64,000 nt of DNA. Source: Cellulomonas avistercoris. Lineage in GTDB: Bacteria; Actinomycetota; Actinomycetes; Actinomycetales; Cellulomonadaceae. Shown here piece by piece: positions 28,201-37,621 of this stretch. Location of the stretch: assembly GCF_014836445.1 (NCBI RefSeq), contig NZ_JACSQV010000014.1, forward strand, positions 29,486 through 93,485, in the 5' to 3' direction. A program made the position numbers and the translations under genes. The notes under the pieces were generated by a model. That model did not search any database, was not told the origin of the DNA, and saw only the letters and a list, made by a program, of their open reading frames with translations. Position 1 is the first letter of the stretch. Every line of letters starts with the position of its first letter.

Positions 28201-28596
28201 TCAGGCGCGGGCGCAGTCCCGGCAGGTGCCGAGGAAGTCGAGCGAGTGCTCGACGTCCGTGAAGTCGTGGCTCGCGGCGAGCGCCTCGACGAGCTGCTCG
28301 AGCTCCGGTGCCGCGACGTCCACGGTACGGCCGCACGTGCGGCACACGAGGTGGTGGTGGTGCTCCGCCCGCGGCTCGCAGCGCAGGTACGTGTGCTCGC
28401 CCGTGGGCTGCAGGAAGACCTCGAGGTGGCCCTGCTCGGCCATCGCGTTGAGCGTCCGGTAGACGGTGGCGAGCCCGATCTCCTGCCCGCGCTGCTGCAG
28501 CATCTGGTGGATCTGCTGCGCGCTGCGGAACTCGTCGACGTCCTCGAGCAGCTCCGCGATCGCGACGCGCTGGCGCGTCACCCGCTGGCCGATCAT
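28201..28596 (-). CDS. Fur-family transcriptional regulator
   Basis: 131 residues. The N-terminal winged helix (RSAQQIHQMLQQRGQEIGLATVYRTLNAM) is followed by a dimer/metal domain with EHHHHLVCRTCG and C-terminal CRDC, which form a structural Cys4 zinc site. Spacing fits Fur/Zur. The ATG at 28596 has GGGAGG upstream. It is followed by putA after 9 bases, and an 8-bp inverted repeat lies 32 bases upstream. Whether it senses zinc, iron or peroxide cannot be decided from sequence; Zur-like is my first choice. Confidence 0.9.
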   Translation of the reverse strand: MIGQRVTRQRVAIAELLEDVDEFRSAQQIHQMLQQRGQEIGLATVYRTLNAMAEQGHLEVFLQPTGEHTYLRCEPRAEHHHHLVCRTCGRTVDVAAPELEQLVEALAASHDFTDVEHSLDFLGTCRDCARA

Positions 28597-28627
28597 GCCG
28601 CACCTCCCGAACGTCCGACCGATGTCG

Positions 28628-28655
28628 TTCTCAACGGGACCACCGTAGTTGAGAA
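28628..28655. promoter_or_regulatory. 8-bp inverted repeat TTCTCAAC-N12-GTTGAGAA upstream of the Fur gene
   Basis: The arms 28628-28635 and 28648-28655 are perfect complements. TTGAGAA resembles half of actinobacterial Fur/Zur-type boxes. It lies just upstream of the Fur-putA unit and is a probable autoregulatory site. Confidence 0.55.
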
Positions 28656-28699
28656 TTCCTGTCGACGGGACGGCCGCGTGACCCGTCCGTCCCGACGGG

Positions 28700-29719
28700 T
28701 CAGCGGACGGGCGTGCGCGACCCGCGGGCTGCGGCACCGCCGAGCAGCACGCGGGCGGCCGCCGGCACGCGCAGCAGCGCCAGGCCCAGGGCCCAGGGCA
28801 GGACGAGTGCGAGCACCGCGTCGAGCACGCGCCCCTGCGGCGGCGTCCCCAGCAGCCACAGCACGAGCGCGTGCGTCAGCACCACGAGGAGCGCGGCGGC
28901 GGCGAGCGCGACGACGGCCCGCCCGGCGCCCGCGGGGAGGTCCCGCGTCCCCACCTCGGCGAGGAGCACGAGGCCGGCGCCGATCATGACGGCGACGAGC
29001 ACGCTGACGACCGGCGTCCCGAGGTCCGCCTGCTTGAGGTCGACGGGGGCCGACAGCCCCGTGGCGACGGCGATCGCACCGAGCACCACCAGGGCGGCGC
29101 CGACGAACACGGCCGCGCGGTCCCCGAGCCGGGGCCGCCAGCGCGCGAGCTCATGCCCGGCCGCGATGAAGACGAGGCACGGCAGCGCGAGCCCCACGGA
29201 GAGCGGGACGGCGGCCAGGACGTCGGGGACGAGGTAGCCGAGCACCAGCCCCGCCAGCGCACCGACCCACCGCACGTACCACGCGCCCTGGTCGAGCAGC
29301 CGGTACAGGACGACGCCCACGAACAGCGCGGTGACGAACCAGAACGCCGAGAACGGACGCCCGGCGTACGCGCCGCCGAGCAGCGCGTCCCGTACGGCCC
29401 CGAGCGGCAGGCCGTCGCCCCGCGCGAGGGCGACGGCGACCACGACCAGCAGCAGGATGACGAGCCAGGCCACGTACGGGACGAGCAGCGTCGGCGTCCG
29501 CCGCCGCACCTCGTCGCTGAGCGACCGGCCCGAGCGCCACAGGTACCCCGACAGCAGGAAGAAGACCGGCACGTGCCACGGGTGCACGACCTCGCGGACG
29601 ACCCCCTCGCCCCACACGTGGCCCAGGACGATCGCCACGACGGCGACCACGCGGACGAGGTCGATGGCGACCGACCGCGAGGCCGTGGACGTGCCCGGAA
29701 TCGACACCTTCGTGTGCAT
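28700..29719 (-). CDS. Acyltransferase-3 family membrane protein
   Basis: A 339-residue integral membrane acyltransferase. It starts with SVAIDLVRVVAVVAIVLGHV, containing the family R and the catalytic-type His, followed by HPWHVPVFFLLSGYLWRSG and about ten hydrophobic segments. Such enzymes O-acylate cell-surface glycans or lipids; the acceptor is unknown. ATG 29719 is chosen over a longer open frame whose N-terminal sequence is Pro/Arg-rich shadow. Its start lies about 100 bases from the truncated Rhs frame on the other strand. Confidence 0.85.
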   Translation of the reverse strand: MHTKVSIPGTSTASRSVAIDLVRVVAVVAIVLGHVWGEGVVREVVHPWHVPVFFLLSGYLWRSGRSLSDEVRRRTPTLLVPYVAWLVILLLVVVAVALARGDGLPLGAVRDALLGGAYAGRPFSAFWFVTALFVGVVLYRLLDQGAWYVRWVGALAGLVLGYLVPDVLAAVPLSVGLALPCLVFIAAGHELARWRPRLGDRAAVFVGAALVVLGAIAVATGLSAPVDLKQADLGTPVVSVLVAVMIGAGLVLLAEVGTRDLPAGAGRAVVALAAAALLVVLTHALVLWLLGTPPQGRVLDAVLALVLPWALGLALLRVPAAARVLLGGAAARGSRTPVR

Positions 29720-29816
29720 GCGGTGACTATGGCAGAGCGGCGTCCGGGGGCGCACGCCCCCTACGGGAGGACGTGCGCCGGCGCTGCCGCGGGGCCGTGC
29801 GGGAGCGCGGTCGTCC

Positions 29817-29957
29817 GGCGGGTACGGCGCCCCCGAGGGCGAGTACGGCGTCCTGGGGCTCTCGGCCACCGGTCAGGTCAACCTGACGGACGAGGACGGC
29901 ACCGTCTACGTCTTCGGGACCAACGGGCGTCTGGAGTCGTCGACACCCCCGGAGGAC
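29817..29957 (+). other. In-frame Rhs coding remnant without a start codon
   Basis: The frame of the Rhs gene is open back to 29727 but has no ATG, GTG or TTG before 29958. From about 29817 it already reads like Rhs/YD sequence ([20 protein letters not shown] at about 29859-29918), while the first 30 codons do not. The gene has therefore lost its natural 5' end, and the break lies near 29800-29817. Confidence 0.65.
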
Positions 29958-32900
29958 GTGAAGACCCCGGCATCACCGAAGATCGCGTGGCGGGGGTTCA
30001 CCGGGCAGCTCGACACGGTGACCGACCGGGCGTCGGGCAAGCAGGTGCGCTTCTTCTACGGCGGGGACACCGCGCCGGAGGGCAGCGGGCAGGCATGCCC
30101 CGTGGCCGCCGGCTTCGCCGCGCCGCCCGCCGGCATGGCGTGCCGCATCGTGTACCCGCCCGCGTCCGGCACGGGCGTGGGGGAGTCGACGTGGCTGCGG
30201 TACGACTCCGGGGGTCGGCTCGTGCGGATCGTCGACCCGGGTGACGAGGTCACGGACTTCGAGTACGCGTCGTCCGGCGAGCTCGTGGGGCTGCGGACAC
30301 CGGCGATCACGGACTGGCTGGCCGCGGACCCTGCGCGTGCGGTATCACCGGCGAACAAGGTCGCGATCGCGTACGACCGGGCCGGTCCGTCGACGGTCGC
30401 GCCGAAGGCCACGAGCATCACGCTGCCGGCGGCGGACGGCGTGGCGACCGCCGGGCGGCTCACGACGTCGTTCGTCTACGCCGATGCGGGCACGACGCAC
30501 GTGGACCGCACGGGTGTGCCGGGGCATGCGCGCACGGTGACGTTCGACGGAGCGTGGCGTCAGACGTCCGACGTGTCCGCGCTGGGGCTGCGGTCGTCGC
30601 AGACGTGGGACGCGGCGAAGGACCTGGTGCTGTCGCAGACGGACACGGCGGGGCGGACCTCGACGACGATCTACGACGCGCGGGACCGGGCCACGGACAG
30701 CTACGGCCCGGCGCCGACGTCGTGCTTCGGTGCCGACCGTCGGCCGACGGCGGCGTGTGCGGCGTCGGTGGCCCACACCTCGACCGGGTTCGACGAGGGG
30801 ATGCGCGGGCTGAACGTCGCGTACTACGCGGGGGCCGGCCTCGCGGGGTCGCCCAAGGCGTTCGCGCTGGGTCTGACCACCGGTGGCCTGTCGCGGAACT
30901 GGGCCACGGGGATGCCGGACGCCGCGATCACCGCTGCGCCGTGGGGTGCGCGGCTGACCGGCGTGCTGACGTTCCCGCAGGCGGGGACGTACACGTTGAC
31001 GGCCACGGCGGACGACTCGGTGCGGGTGTGGGTCGACGACGTGCTGGTGGTCAGTCCGCCGGACCTGGTCGCGGTGGCCGGGACGGTGGTGCGGGCGGCG
31101 GCGGGGCCCGCGCGGGTCCGCGTGGACTACGTGAACAAGGCTGGTGCGGCGTCGTTGTCGTTGTCGTGGGCGGGGCCTGGTGTCACCTCGGGGGTGATCC
31201 CGGATGCGGCGCTGCAGCCGGACTACGGCCTGGCGACCAGCACGACGGTCGATGACGCGGTGCCCGGGACCGTGCCGTCCGGCACGCCCGCGGTCGCGGC
31301 GGGGCAGGTGCCGGTGCAGAGGTCGCGGACCGGGTTCGGGTCCGAGCCGTGGTTGGGGCGGGCGACGACGAGCGTCGAGGACCCGGAGGGGTTGGCGTTG
31401 ACGACGACGACCGCGTTCGAGTCCGGTGGGTTCGGGCGGCGGACGGCTCGGTGGTTGCCGGCGGCGACGGCGGGCGGGACGCTCAGTGCGGCGCGGGGGA
31501 CGACGTACGGGTACTACGGGTCGTCGGACACCCAGCCGTCGGTCTGCAGCGTGCCGGCGGGAGCGAAGCCCGCAGGGCTGTTGAAGACGACGACGGAGCC
31601 GACTCCTGCGGCGGGTGAGCCGGTGGTGACGTCGGTGGTGTACGACCACCTGGGGCGGGCCGTGGGGACGCGGGTGTCGGGGGCGCAGGGGTGGACGTGT
31701 TCGACGTATGACGCGCGGGGTCGGGTCACCAAGGTGACCTACCCGGCGCTGGGGTCGACGGCGGCGCGGACCGTGAGCACGTCGTACGCGGTGGGTGGGG
31801 ATCCGTTGGTGTCGGCCACGACGGACTCGTCGTCCCCGGGGTCGGGGACGACGACCACGAGGGTGGACCTGTTGGGGCGGGTGGTGTCGTACACGGATGT
31901 GTGGGGTGTGGTCACGACCACGACCTATGACGGCGCGGGTCGGCCGAGCGCGTCGCGCACGGCGGTGGGTGCGCAGGTGTTCGACTCGAGCGTGGAGTAC
32001 GACGCGGACGGGCGTGCGGTGCGGCTGCTCGATGGTGGGAAGGTCGTCGCGGTGCCGGTGTACGGGCCGGGTGGGGACGTCGTCTCGGTGAGCTACCCGG
32101 CGGGTTCGGGTGCTGCCGGGAACGGGACGGGTGTGGCGATCGCGCGGGATCCGGCTGGTGCGTTGGCGCAGCTGGTGTGGTCGTTCGTGGGGTCGGGTCC
32201 GGTGACGGATCGGGTGGTGCGCTCGCAGTCGGGTCGGGTGTTGTCGGCGACGTTGTCGGAGGGGGCTACGTCGGGGTCGTCGTCGTACTGGTATGACGGT
32301 GCGGGGCGGTTGGTGCGTGCGGTGATCCCGCGGCACGATCTGTCGTACTCGTTCGCTGCTGCCGGTGGCTGTGGTGTGAATCCGCGGGCCGGGGCCAACG
32401 GGAACCGCACGTCGTCGCGGGATGTGTTCGATGGGGTGGCGGTCACGACGGTGACGTCGTGCTTCGACCACGCCGACCGGTTGACGGGCACGACGGTGAC
32501 GGACCCGCCGGTGGGTGCCTCGCCGGTGTCGCGGACGGTGCTGCCCGCGTCGATCGCGTATGACGTGTCGGGGAACACCACGGGTCTGGCGGGTCAGACG
32601 TTCGGCTATGACCAGGCGGATCGGCGCGTGTCCAGTGCAGACGGCGACGGGGCGAGCGTGCTCTACGGGCGTGATGCGTCGGATCGGATCGTGCAGCGCA
32701 CGCAGACGGTTGCCGGGTCGACGAGTGTGGTGCGGTACGGGTTCTCCGGTGCTGGGGATTCTCCGGATCTGCTGCTCGACGCGGCTGGTGTGGTCACGGC
32801 GCGGGTGATGACCCTGCCCGGTGGGGTGGTCGTGAACCTGCCGGTGGCGGGGGAGGCGGTGTGGTCCTACCCGAACATCCACGGTGACGTCGTCGCTACC

Positions 32901-33638
32901 GCGAACGGTGCTGGAGCGCGGACCGGGGCGTTGGTCTGGTACGACCCGTTCGGTCAACCGGTCGACCCGACCACCGGCCTGATCGGCACCGCCGGCGCGG
33001 ATGACGCGGTGGCCGACAACCTGCCCGGGGAGGCGGACAACGCCTGGGTCGGGCAGCACCAGAAGCTCTACGAACACGCCGGTCAGCTCGCCGCCATCGA
33101 GATGGGCGCACGGGTCTACCTCGCAGGACTCGGTAGGTTCCTGTCCGTCGACCCCGTCGAGGGAGGGGTCGACAACGCTTACGTGTACCCGACTGACCCG
33201 ATCAACGCCTACGACTTGAGCGGGATGTTCAATTGGCGTCGTCTAGGAGGCGTGCTTGAGACGGTCTCTTCAGTCGTCGCCTTCTGTCCGCTGCCGGCGT
33301 GTCAGGCTGTGACGCTAGCGACGGGGATCGCGGCGGGTGCAGCGTACGCGATCGGCGGTCATAGATCTGCGGCAAGGCGCGCCGTGGCCGGCGCCGCGCT
33401 CAACGTGGTGACAGGGGGCCTTGGATCTCTAGTTCGCGCGGGCACAGTGGCTAAGGGAGGATTTATGGCGCTATCCAAGGGGGGCCGAATGAGAGTCCTC
33501 GCTAGAGAAGGAGCTATGGGGGTGGCATGGCACTCAGCCAAGAACGCCACCAGGAACCGGTTCCTTGCGAAGGCTCTGGTAGCCCAGACTTGGTGGGCTT
33601 CGACGGTAACAAGCCGATTCGGGGGAAAGCGCAGGTGA
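29958..33638 (+). CDS. Rhs/YD-repeat polymorphic toxin, N-terminally truncated
   Basis: 1226 residues from the first usable GTG. YD-type repeats ([37 protein letters not shown]) form the shell. A PA14-like domain interrupts it at about 280-420 ([14 protein letters not shown] ... [17 protein letters not shown]). The Rhs core ends with [14 protein letters not shown] ... [13 protein letters not shown] near 1087, after which a unique 139-residue tip follows: a hydrophobic pretoxin segment ([20 protein letters not shown]) and a basic C terminus. GC drops in the tip. No signal peptide or export domain remains, so delivery is doubtful. Its stop overlaps the putative immunity gene. Toxin activity is unidentified. 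Confidence 0.85.
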   Translation: MKTPASPKIAWRGFTGQLDTVTDRASGKQVRFFYGGDTAPEGSGQACPVAAGFAAPPAGMACRIVYPPASGTGVGESTWLRYDSGGRLVRIVDPGDEVTDFEYASSGELVGLRTPAITDWLAADPARAVSPANKVAIAYDRAGPSTVAPKATSITLPAADGVATAGRLTTSFVYADAGTTHVDRTGVPGHARTVTFDGAWRQTSDVSALGLRSSQTWDAAKDLVLSQTDTAGRTSTTIYDARDRATDSYGPAPTSCFGADRRPTAACAASVAHTSTGFDEGMRGLNVAYYAGAGLAGSPKAFALGLTTGGLSRNWATGMPDAAITAAPWGARLTGVLTFPQAGTYTLTATADDSVRVWVDDVLVVSPPDLVAVAGTVVRAAAGPARVRVDYVNKAGAASLSLSWAGPGVTSGVIPDAALQPDYGLATSTTVDDAVPGTVPSGTPAVAAGQVPVQRSRTGFGSEPWLGRATTSVEDPEGLALTTTTAFESGGFGRRTARWLPAATAGGTLSAARGTTYGYYGSSDTQPSVCSVPAGAKPAGLLKTTTEPTPAAGEPVVTSVVYDHLGRAVGTRVSGAQGWTCSTYDARGRVTKVTYPALGSTAARTVSTSYAVGGDPLVSATTDSSSPGSGTTTTRVDLLGRVVSYTDVWGVVTTTTYDGAGRPSASRTAVGAQVFDSSVEYDADGRAVRLLDGGKVVAVPVYGPGGDVVSVSYPAGSGAAGNGTGVAIARDPAGALAQLVWSFVGSGPVTDRVVRSQSGRVLSATLSEGATSGSSSYWYDGAGRLVRAVIPRHDLSYSFAAAGGCGVNPRAGANGNRTSSRDVFDGVAVTTVTSCFDHADRLTGTTVTDPPVGASPVSRTVLPASIAYDVSGNTTGLAGQTFGYDQADRRVSSADGDGASVLYGRDASDRIVQRTQTVAGSTSVVRYGFSGAGDSPDLLLDAAGVVTARVMTLPGGVVVNLPVAGEAVWSYPNIHGDVVATANGAGARTGALVWYDPFGQPVDPTTGLIGTAGADDAVADNLPGEADNAWVGQHQKLYEHAGQLAAIEMGARVYLAGLGRFLSVDPVEGGVDNAYVYPTDPINAYDLSGMFNWRRLGGVLETVSSVVAFCPLPACQAVTLATGIAAGAAYAIGGHRSAARRAVAGAALNVVTGGLGSLVRAGTVAKGGFMALSKGGRMRVLAREGAMGVAWHSAKNATRNRFLAKALVAQTWWASTVTSRFGGKRR
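32206..33231 (+). repeat. Rhs-core duplication, copy 1
   Basis: This segment matches 34341-35366 at a constant offset of 2135 bases, with no indel, and very few mismatches at the points compared. It spans the conserved end of the Rhs core up to the point where the toxin tips diverge. Confidence 0.9.
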
Positions 33639-34108
33639 CCCAGCCAGGCCCGCGCTACGCTGCAACTGAGACGGCATCTCTCGGTTGGCCCGCTTACCTT
33701 TTCACTATCGTGTCTTCCTGGTTGGCATGCTGGGTGTTTATGAGGCCGCCTTGGTCGTACGTCGTGAGTTCGATCGCCACTGTCGGAGTGGTCGCAATGG
33801 CCATGTGGCTCCGGAGATCTCATCTCACTCTAGGTATCGTCGGTACTGTGCTGACACGTGACGATGGTCACGGGGTTGAGGTGTTCGAGCTGTCCGAGCT
33901 GGCCAACGCGACGTACCACTGGATTCCATATTACGGACCGGTAGTCGACATCGAGTGGCAGGACGGTCGCGTCCTCGAGATTCCTGTCGTCTGGCAGACG
34001 CGTCGTTTTCGGGCAGCGTTGAACGCTTCCATAAATGAGGCCCGACCCCCGGCAATCATCAATAATCCCGAATCTATGCGGTCACTTCGCCGGGCGGGGC
34101 TCGCCTGA
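33635..34108 (+). CDS. Putative immunity protein, two membrane segments
   Basis: 157 residues from GTG 33635, which overlaps the toxin stop (GTGA) after a GGGGGAAAG ribosome site; an ATG at 33527 would overlap the toxin by 111 bases. Hydrophobic segments [20 protein letters not shown] and [18 protein letters not shown] are followed by a soluble C-terminal domain rich in beta ([20 protein letters not shown]). Immediate overlap with a polymorphic-toxin tip is the standard position of a cognate immunity gene. A membrane location suggests that the toxin acts at the membrane or envelope. No family recognised. GC is below neighbours. Confidence 0.7.
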   Translation: MTQPGPRYAATETASLGWPAYLFTIVSSWLACWVFMRPPWSYVVSSIATVGVVAMAMWLRRSHLTLGIVGTVLTRDDGHGVEVFELSELANATYHWIPYYGPVVDIEWQDGRVLEIPVVWQTRRFRAALNASINEARPPAIINNPESMRSLRRAGLA

Positions 34109-34136
34109 GGCGCGCGACGAGGGGTTGAGTCGACGA

Positions 34137-34313
34137 ATGGAGTATGCAGTGATCGGCGCCGGCGCGATCATGGTGGCGTTGACGCTCGTGGAGGTGAAGC
34201 GACGCACCGCCGACCAGACCGTGCTGGAGGCGTGGGCGAACCCTTCAGCGCTGCGATCGGTGTCGCTGGTCGTCTTTTTGGGACTGTTCTTCATGTGGGT
34301 ATTCACGGAGTGA
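34137..34313 (+). CDS. 58-residue double-membrane-segment protein
   Basis: ATG 34137 with GAGGGGTTGA upstream. Two hydrophobic segments ([17 protein letters not shown] and [16 protein letters not shown]) flank a short charged loop (KRRTADQT). It lies 28 bases after the immunity gene and ends 27 bases before the duplicated Rhs core begins, so it may be a second immunity component or a fragment left by recombination. No family recognised. Confidence 0.5.
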   Translation: MEYAVIGAGAIMVALTLVEVKRRTADQTVLEAWANPSALRSVSLVVFLGLFFMWVFTE

Positions 34314-34340
34314 CCGATCAAGGGCGGGGTCGAGTCCGGT

Positions 34341-35366
34341 CGGATCGGGTGGTGCGGTCGCAGTCGGGTCGGGTGTTGTCGGCGACGTTGTCGGAGGGGG
34401 CTACGTCGGGGTCGTCGTCGTACTGGTATGACGGTGCGGGGCGGTTGGTGCGTGCGGTGATCCCGCGGCACGATCTGTCGTACTCGTTCGCTGCTGCCGG
34501 TGGCTGTGGTGTGAATCCGCGGGCCGGGGCCAACGGGAACCGCACGTCGTCGCGGGATGTGTTCGATGGGGTGGCGGTCACGACGGTGACGTCGTGTTTC
34601 GATCATGCGGACCGGTTGACGGGCACGACGGTGACGGACCCGCCGGCGGGTGCCTCCCCGGTCTCGCGGACGGTGGCGGGGTCCTCGATCGCGTATGACG
34701 CGTCGGGGAACACCACGGGCCTGGCGGGTCAGACGTTCGGCTATGACCAGGCGGATCGGCACGTGTCCAGTGCGGACGCCGACGGCACGAAGGTCGTGTA
34801 CGGGCGTGATGCCTCGGATCGGATCGTGGAACGCACGCAGACGGTTGCCGGGTCCACGAGTGTGGTGCGGTACGGGTTCTCCGGTGGTGGGGATTCTCCG
34901 GATCTGCTGCTCGACGCGGCCGGTGCGGTCACGGCGCGGGTGCTGACCCTGCCCGGTGGGGTGGTCGTGAACCTGCCGGTGGCGGGGGATGCGGTGTGGT
35001 CCTACCCGAACATCCACGGCGACGTCGTCGCCACAGCGAACGCCGCCGGAGCGCGCACGGGCGGGTTGGTCTGGTCCGACCCGTTCGGTCAACCGGTCGA
35101 CCCGACCACCGGCCTGATCGGCACCGCCGGCGCGGATGACGCGGTGGCCGACAACCTGCCCGGGGAGGCGGACAACTCCTGGGTCGGGCAGCACCAGAAG
35201 CTCTACGAACACGCCGGGCAGCTCGCCGCCATCGAGATGGGCGCACGGGTCTACCTGCCCGGGCTGGGTAGGTTCCTGTCGGTCGACCCGGTGGAGGGCG
35301 GGGTCGACAACGCGTACGTGTACCCGACCGACCCGATCAACAGCTTCGACCTCGACGGGACGTTCA
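34341..35366 (+). repeat. Rhs-core duplication, copy 2
   Basis: Second copy of 32206-33231 (offset 2135). It carries the Rhs core end again and joins it to a different C-terminal tip, as expected for a displaced (orphan) toxin cassette. Confidence 0.9.
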
Positions 35367-35799
35367 GCCTCAAAAAAAGTCTGGGGAGACCACGGCACTA
35401 CAATCATCGGAGCCGTGCGGCTCGGGCTCAACGTTGGCGCCATGCTGGGGTGTGGACTATGTGCGGGGATAGGCGCTGTGTGGACAATAGCGGAGATTGC
35501 ATCTAATCTTCAGCAGAAAAACTATGCCGGCGCCGGTTTGGCGGCCACCGGGTTTATGCCGGCCGGCTGGCGTCGGTGTTGCTATGAGAGGCGTGAGCCG
35601 CCTGCAATTCAATAGGTTTATCGCAATGCGGAGATTGGGCAAGTCAAAGAACAAGGAAGCTAGAGACCTGAGGGCCTCGAGTGCGCGCTGGAGTTCTCGA
35701 CAGCACACGTGGGGCAGGACTGCTGACAGAATAATTCTCGGCTACGACGTCGGGGCCTATAGCTTCTCTGTGCGCAAGAACTACAGTCGTGGGAGGTGA
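34341..35799 (+). pseudogene. Orphan Rhs C-terminal toxin cassette, frameshifted
   Basis: The Rhs core is open to an A7 run (35372-35378). In the written frame the protein then ends at 35506 with unrelated sequence. Shifting by one base at the A run gives [20 protein letters not shown] and a hydrophobic pretoxin segment ([20 protein letters not shown]) up to about 35560. A second one-base shift there continues into VGVAMRGVSRLQFNRF, LGKSKNKEARDLRASSAR and the end VRKNYSRGR at 35799. There is no start codon context of its own. It looks like a decayed alternative toxin tip retained with its immunity gene, usable as a recombination donor. Toxin family not recognised. Confidence 0.7.
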
Positions 35800-36284
35800 G
35801 TGCGATCGCGAAGCGCAGACGTAGATCCGAGGGCTCGTCTGACATTCCTCCGCCCAGCGGCGCGGGCCCGCTCGTTAGCGTCCTGTCGTCGGCGGCAGTC
35901 GTAGGGGTTTCCCTATTTGAAGGTCGAAGCGCCAGCCGAATGCGGAACTCGTGGTTCGCCTTCTGGTCTCCATCGGGCTCGGAGGACCCGCAGTCACACT
36001 CGAAAGGCGCACTGGGCGCCTGGCTCCTCCTGGGTGTGCCGTTGTCGATCCTCATCGGCATCGGGGCGTGGGTGATTTCGCTGATTGCGTCCTCAAGTGC
36101 CGTGGCTGGGTTCGCGCTCGCTGGGCTCGGGTCGATGGTCTTGCTCTTTCTCCGCGACCTGCTGTTTAGCTTTCTCGGTAGTACGACGGGGGCTAGGCAG
36201 TGGGAGAAGGCGGCGCTGGGTTGGCCCGGTGAGGCGCTGATCGTCGGCGTTGCCACCGCGATCACGGCCGCGGTGCTGTCGTGA
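35796..36284 (+). CDS. Putative second immunity protein, membrane
   Basis: 162 residues. GTG 35796 overlaps the stop of the orphan toxin frame (GTGA) and follows GGGAGG, the same coupling seen for the first toxin/immunity pair. Hydrophobic segments include VSVLSSAAVVGVSLF, GAWLLLGVPLSILIGIGAWV and a third near AGFALAGLGSMVLLFL, with a final one at the C terminus. No family recognised; immunity role inferred from position alone. Confidence 0.6.
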   Translation: MSAIAKRRRRSEGSSDIPPPSGAGPLVSVLSSAAVVGVSLFEGRSASRMRNSWFAFWSPSGSEDPQSHSKGALGAWLLLGVPLSILIGIGAWVISLIASSSAVAGFALAGLGSMVLLFLRDLLFSFLGSTTGARQWEKAALGWPGEALIVGVATAITAAVLS

Positions 36285-36459
36285 TGTGCACGTAGGGCGT
36301 TGGTCGAGACAGAGCTCCAGGGTCGAGTGCCGGCAATCTTTCAGCCAGGGCGATTGGAAAGCGCACGGCGATATACGGGCGCGCCACAGGCGCTCGGTGA
36401 TACATCGACACTGGATTGAGAATCTGACCGGGTGACGGTGTGGTACTGAAGGGCGGCGG
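36285..36459. other. Intergenic stretch, no gene seen
   Basis: Lower GC than the core genome. I see no conserved reading frame, hairpin or repeat. Confidence 0.6.
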
Positions 36460-36963
36460 ATGCAAGTGAAGCGAACATTCTATGCTGCAGCATCGGCTGT
36501 GATCCTTCTCAGTTGTACGTCGTGCGCACTGCTGCCTTCGCAACCAGAGACTCCTCCCGTGGGGATGGGGTGGCGCGACGGTTCGCCAGTCGTGCTCCTG
36601 CCGACGTGCCCAGGTGTCGAGGTGGAGTCGGTGGTCGTGACACCCCTCGTAGGGGACGACTTCGACCTCGACGAGTCTCATGCGTGGCGCGCTACCGGGT
36701 ACCACGGCCCAGTGGCTGGCGGGGTGCTTCTTGAGGCGTCGGAGTGGCGAACCGCTGCGGGCGCGTCGCCGGACTGGGGCGGCGCATTCGGTATCGACCT
36801 CGTCGTCGGCGGCCAGAATCTTGGGACAGTGGTGTACGCGGAGGAGCTCTCGTCCGTCGCTTCGAGTCCGGGCGAGTTTCTCGTCGAGGATGGAACGATG
36901 ACGAAGGAGGAGTTCTTGGACGCCTTCCAGCCGAATGACTGCCCCTCACGGGGTGCCGCCTGA
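36460..36963 (+). CDS. Putative lipoprotein of unknown function
   Basis: 167 residues. The N terminus MQVKRTFYAAASAVILLSCTSC is a signal peptide with a plausible lipobox Cys around residue 19 or 22. The mature part is acidic and beta-rich with a Cys pair (LPTCPGVE and PNDCPS). Base composition resembles the Rhs immunity genes, and a 16-bp copy of its start (GATGCAAGTGAAGCGA) recurs at 37152-37167. It could be an immunity-type lipoprotein or general cargo. No family recognised. Confidence 0.6.
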   Translation: MQVKRTFYAAASAVILLSCTSCALLPSQPETPPVGMGWRDGSPVVLLPTCPGVEVESVVVTPLVGDDFDLDESHAWRATGYHGPVAGGVLLEASEWRTAAGASPDWGGAFGIDLVVGGQNLGTVVYAEELSSVASSPGEFLVEDGTMTKEEFLDAFQPNDCPSRGAA

Positions 36964-37050
36964 CGGGATGCGTAGCGATGGCAGTGTCGCGTGCCTGAGG
37001 CGTCGAAGGTGAGCGCATCTCCGGGCTCATGAGCAAGCGTCGTGTCTGTC

Positions 37051-37101
37051 GACGTCGTTCGGGTACGCCGCTCGGTCACGACGCACGTGGACCGAACGGG
37101 T
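37051..37101 (+). pseudogene. Rhs relic A (51 bp)
   Basis: Matches the Rhs gene at 30464-30515 with one deleted base and several substitutions; both end ACGCACGTGGACCG-(A/C)-ACGGGT. Too short to encode anything. Confidence 0.7.
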
Positions 37102-37151
37102 AACCGACGCGCGACGTCGCCGTCGGATTCGGTGCGAGCCTCAACGCCGGT

Positions 37152-37167
37152 GATGCAAGTGAAGCGA
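37152..37167 (+). repeat. 16-bp copy of the lipoprotein gene start
   Basis: GATGCAAGTGAAGCGA is identical to 36459-36474, where it holds the start codon of the lipoprotein gene. Confidence 0.6.
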
Positions 37168-37178
37168 CGGGGTGTGAC

Positions 37179-37256
37179 GCAGCGCGTGGTCAGACACGCC
37201 GGGACCCCGGTCACCTACCCGGCTGAAATGGGCGTCGGGCCATCATCGGGGGGCGG
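37179..37256 (+). repeat. 78-bp direct repeat, left copy
   Basis: Similar along its length to 38244-38320 (right copy, upstream of cstA), sharing blocks such as CACGCCGGGACCCCGGTCAC and CGTCGGGCCAT. The two copies bracket an Rhs relic and the MazF-type pair. Confidence 0.75.
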
Positions 37257-37265
37257 AGCCATATG

Positions 37266-37412
37266 GTGGTGCGGTCACGACGGTGACGTCGTGCTTCGAT
37301 CATGCGGACCGGTTGACGGGCACGACGGTGACGGATCCGCCGGTGGGTGCCTCGCCGGATTCACCCACGGTGGCCGGGGCGTCGATCGCGTGTGACGCGT
37401 CGGGGAACATCC
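37266..37412 (+). pseudogene. Rhs relic B (about 147 bp)
   Basis: Matches the Rhs core at about 32439-32575 and 34574-34710, including TTGACGGGCACGACGGTGAC and the following GTGGGTGCCTCGCCGG. It is closer to copy 2 at GATCATGCGGACCGG. Substitutions and a new TGA show decay. Confidence 0.8.
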
Positions 37413-37621
37413 GGTGACCGCGCGGTGACCGCCCCGCCTCCGACGACGACCATCACGGCGCCGACGACGGCGCACGTGCCGTGTGCGCCGCGGACACGTT
37501 GACGGCACCGGGGGGACCCGCAACACGGCCCCCACCAGCGCCACGACGAGCACCGACGAGGACGGCCACGGCCACCGCACCCAGCAGGACCTCCTGCGCG
37601 CTCACGGCATCACCGGTGCGG
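37413..37621. other. Gap between Rhs relic and toxin gene
   Basis: No intact gene. On the minus strand a short frame from GTG near 37609 (SAQEVLLGAVAVAVLVGA) looks like the hydrophobic start of a small membrane protein that is then out of frame, possibly another relic. Confidence 0.35.

Noticed and set aside
33527..33634. Upstream ATG for the first immunity gene
   Set aside because: It would overlap the toxin tip by 111 bases, whereas GTG 33635 gives the GTGA coupling also seen in the second pair and a better ribosome site.
29958..36284. Prophage or integrative element
   Set aside because: No integrase, terminase, capsid or tRNA attachment site is visible; content is Rhs toxin/immunity and relics only.
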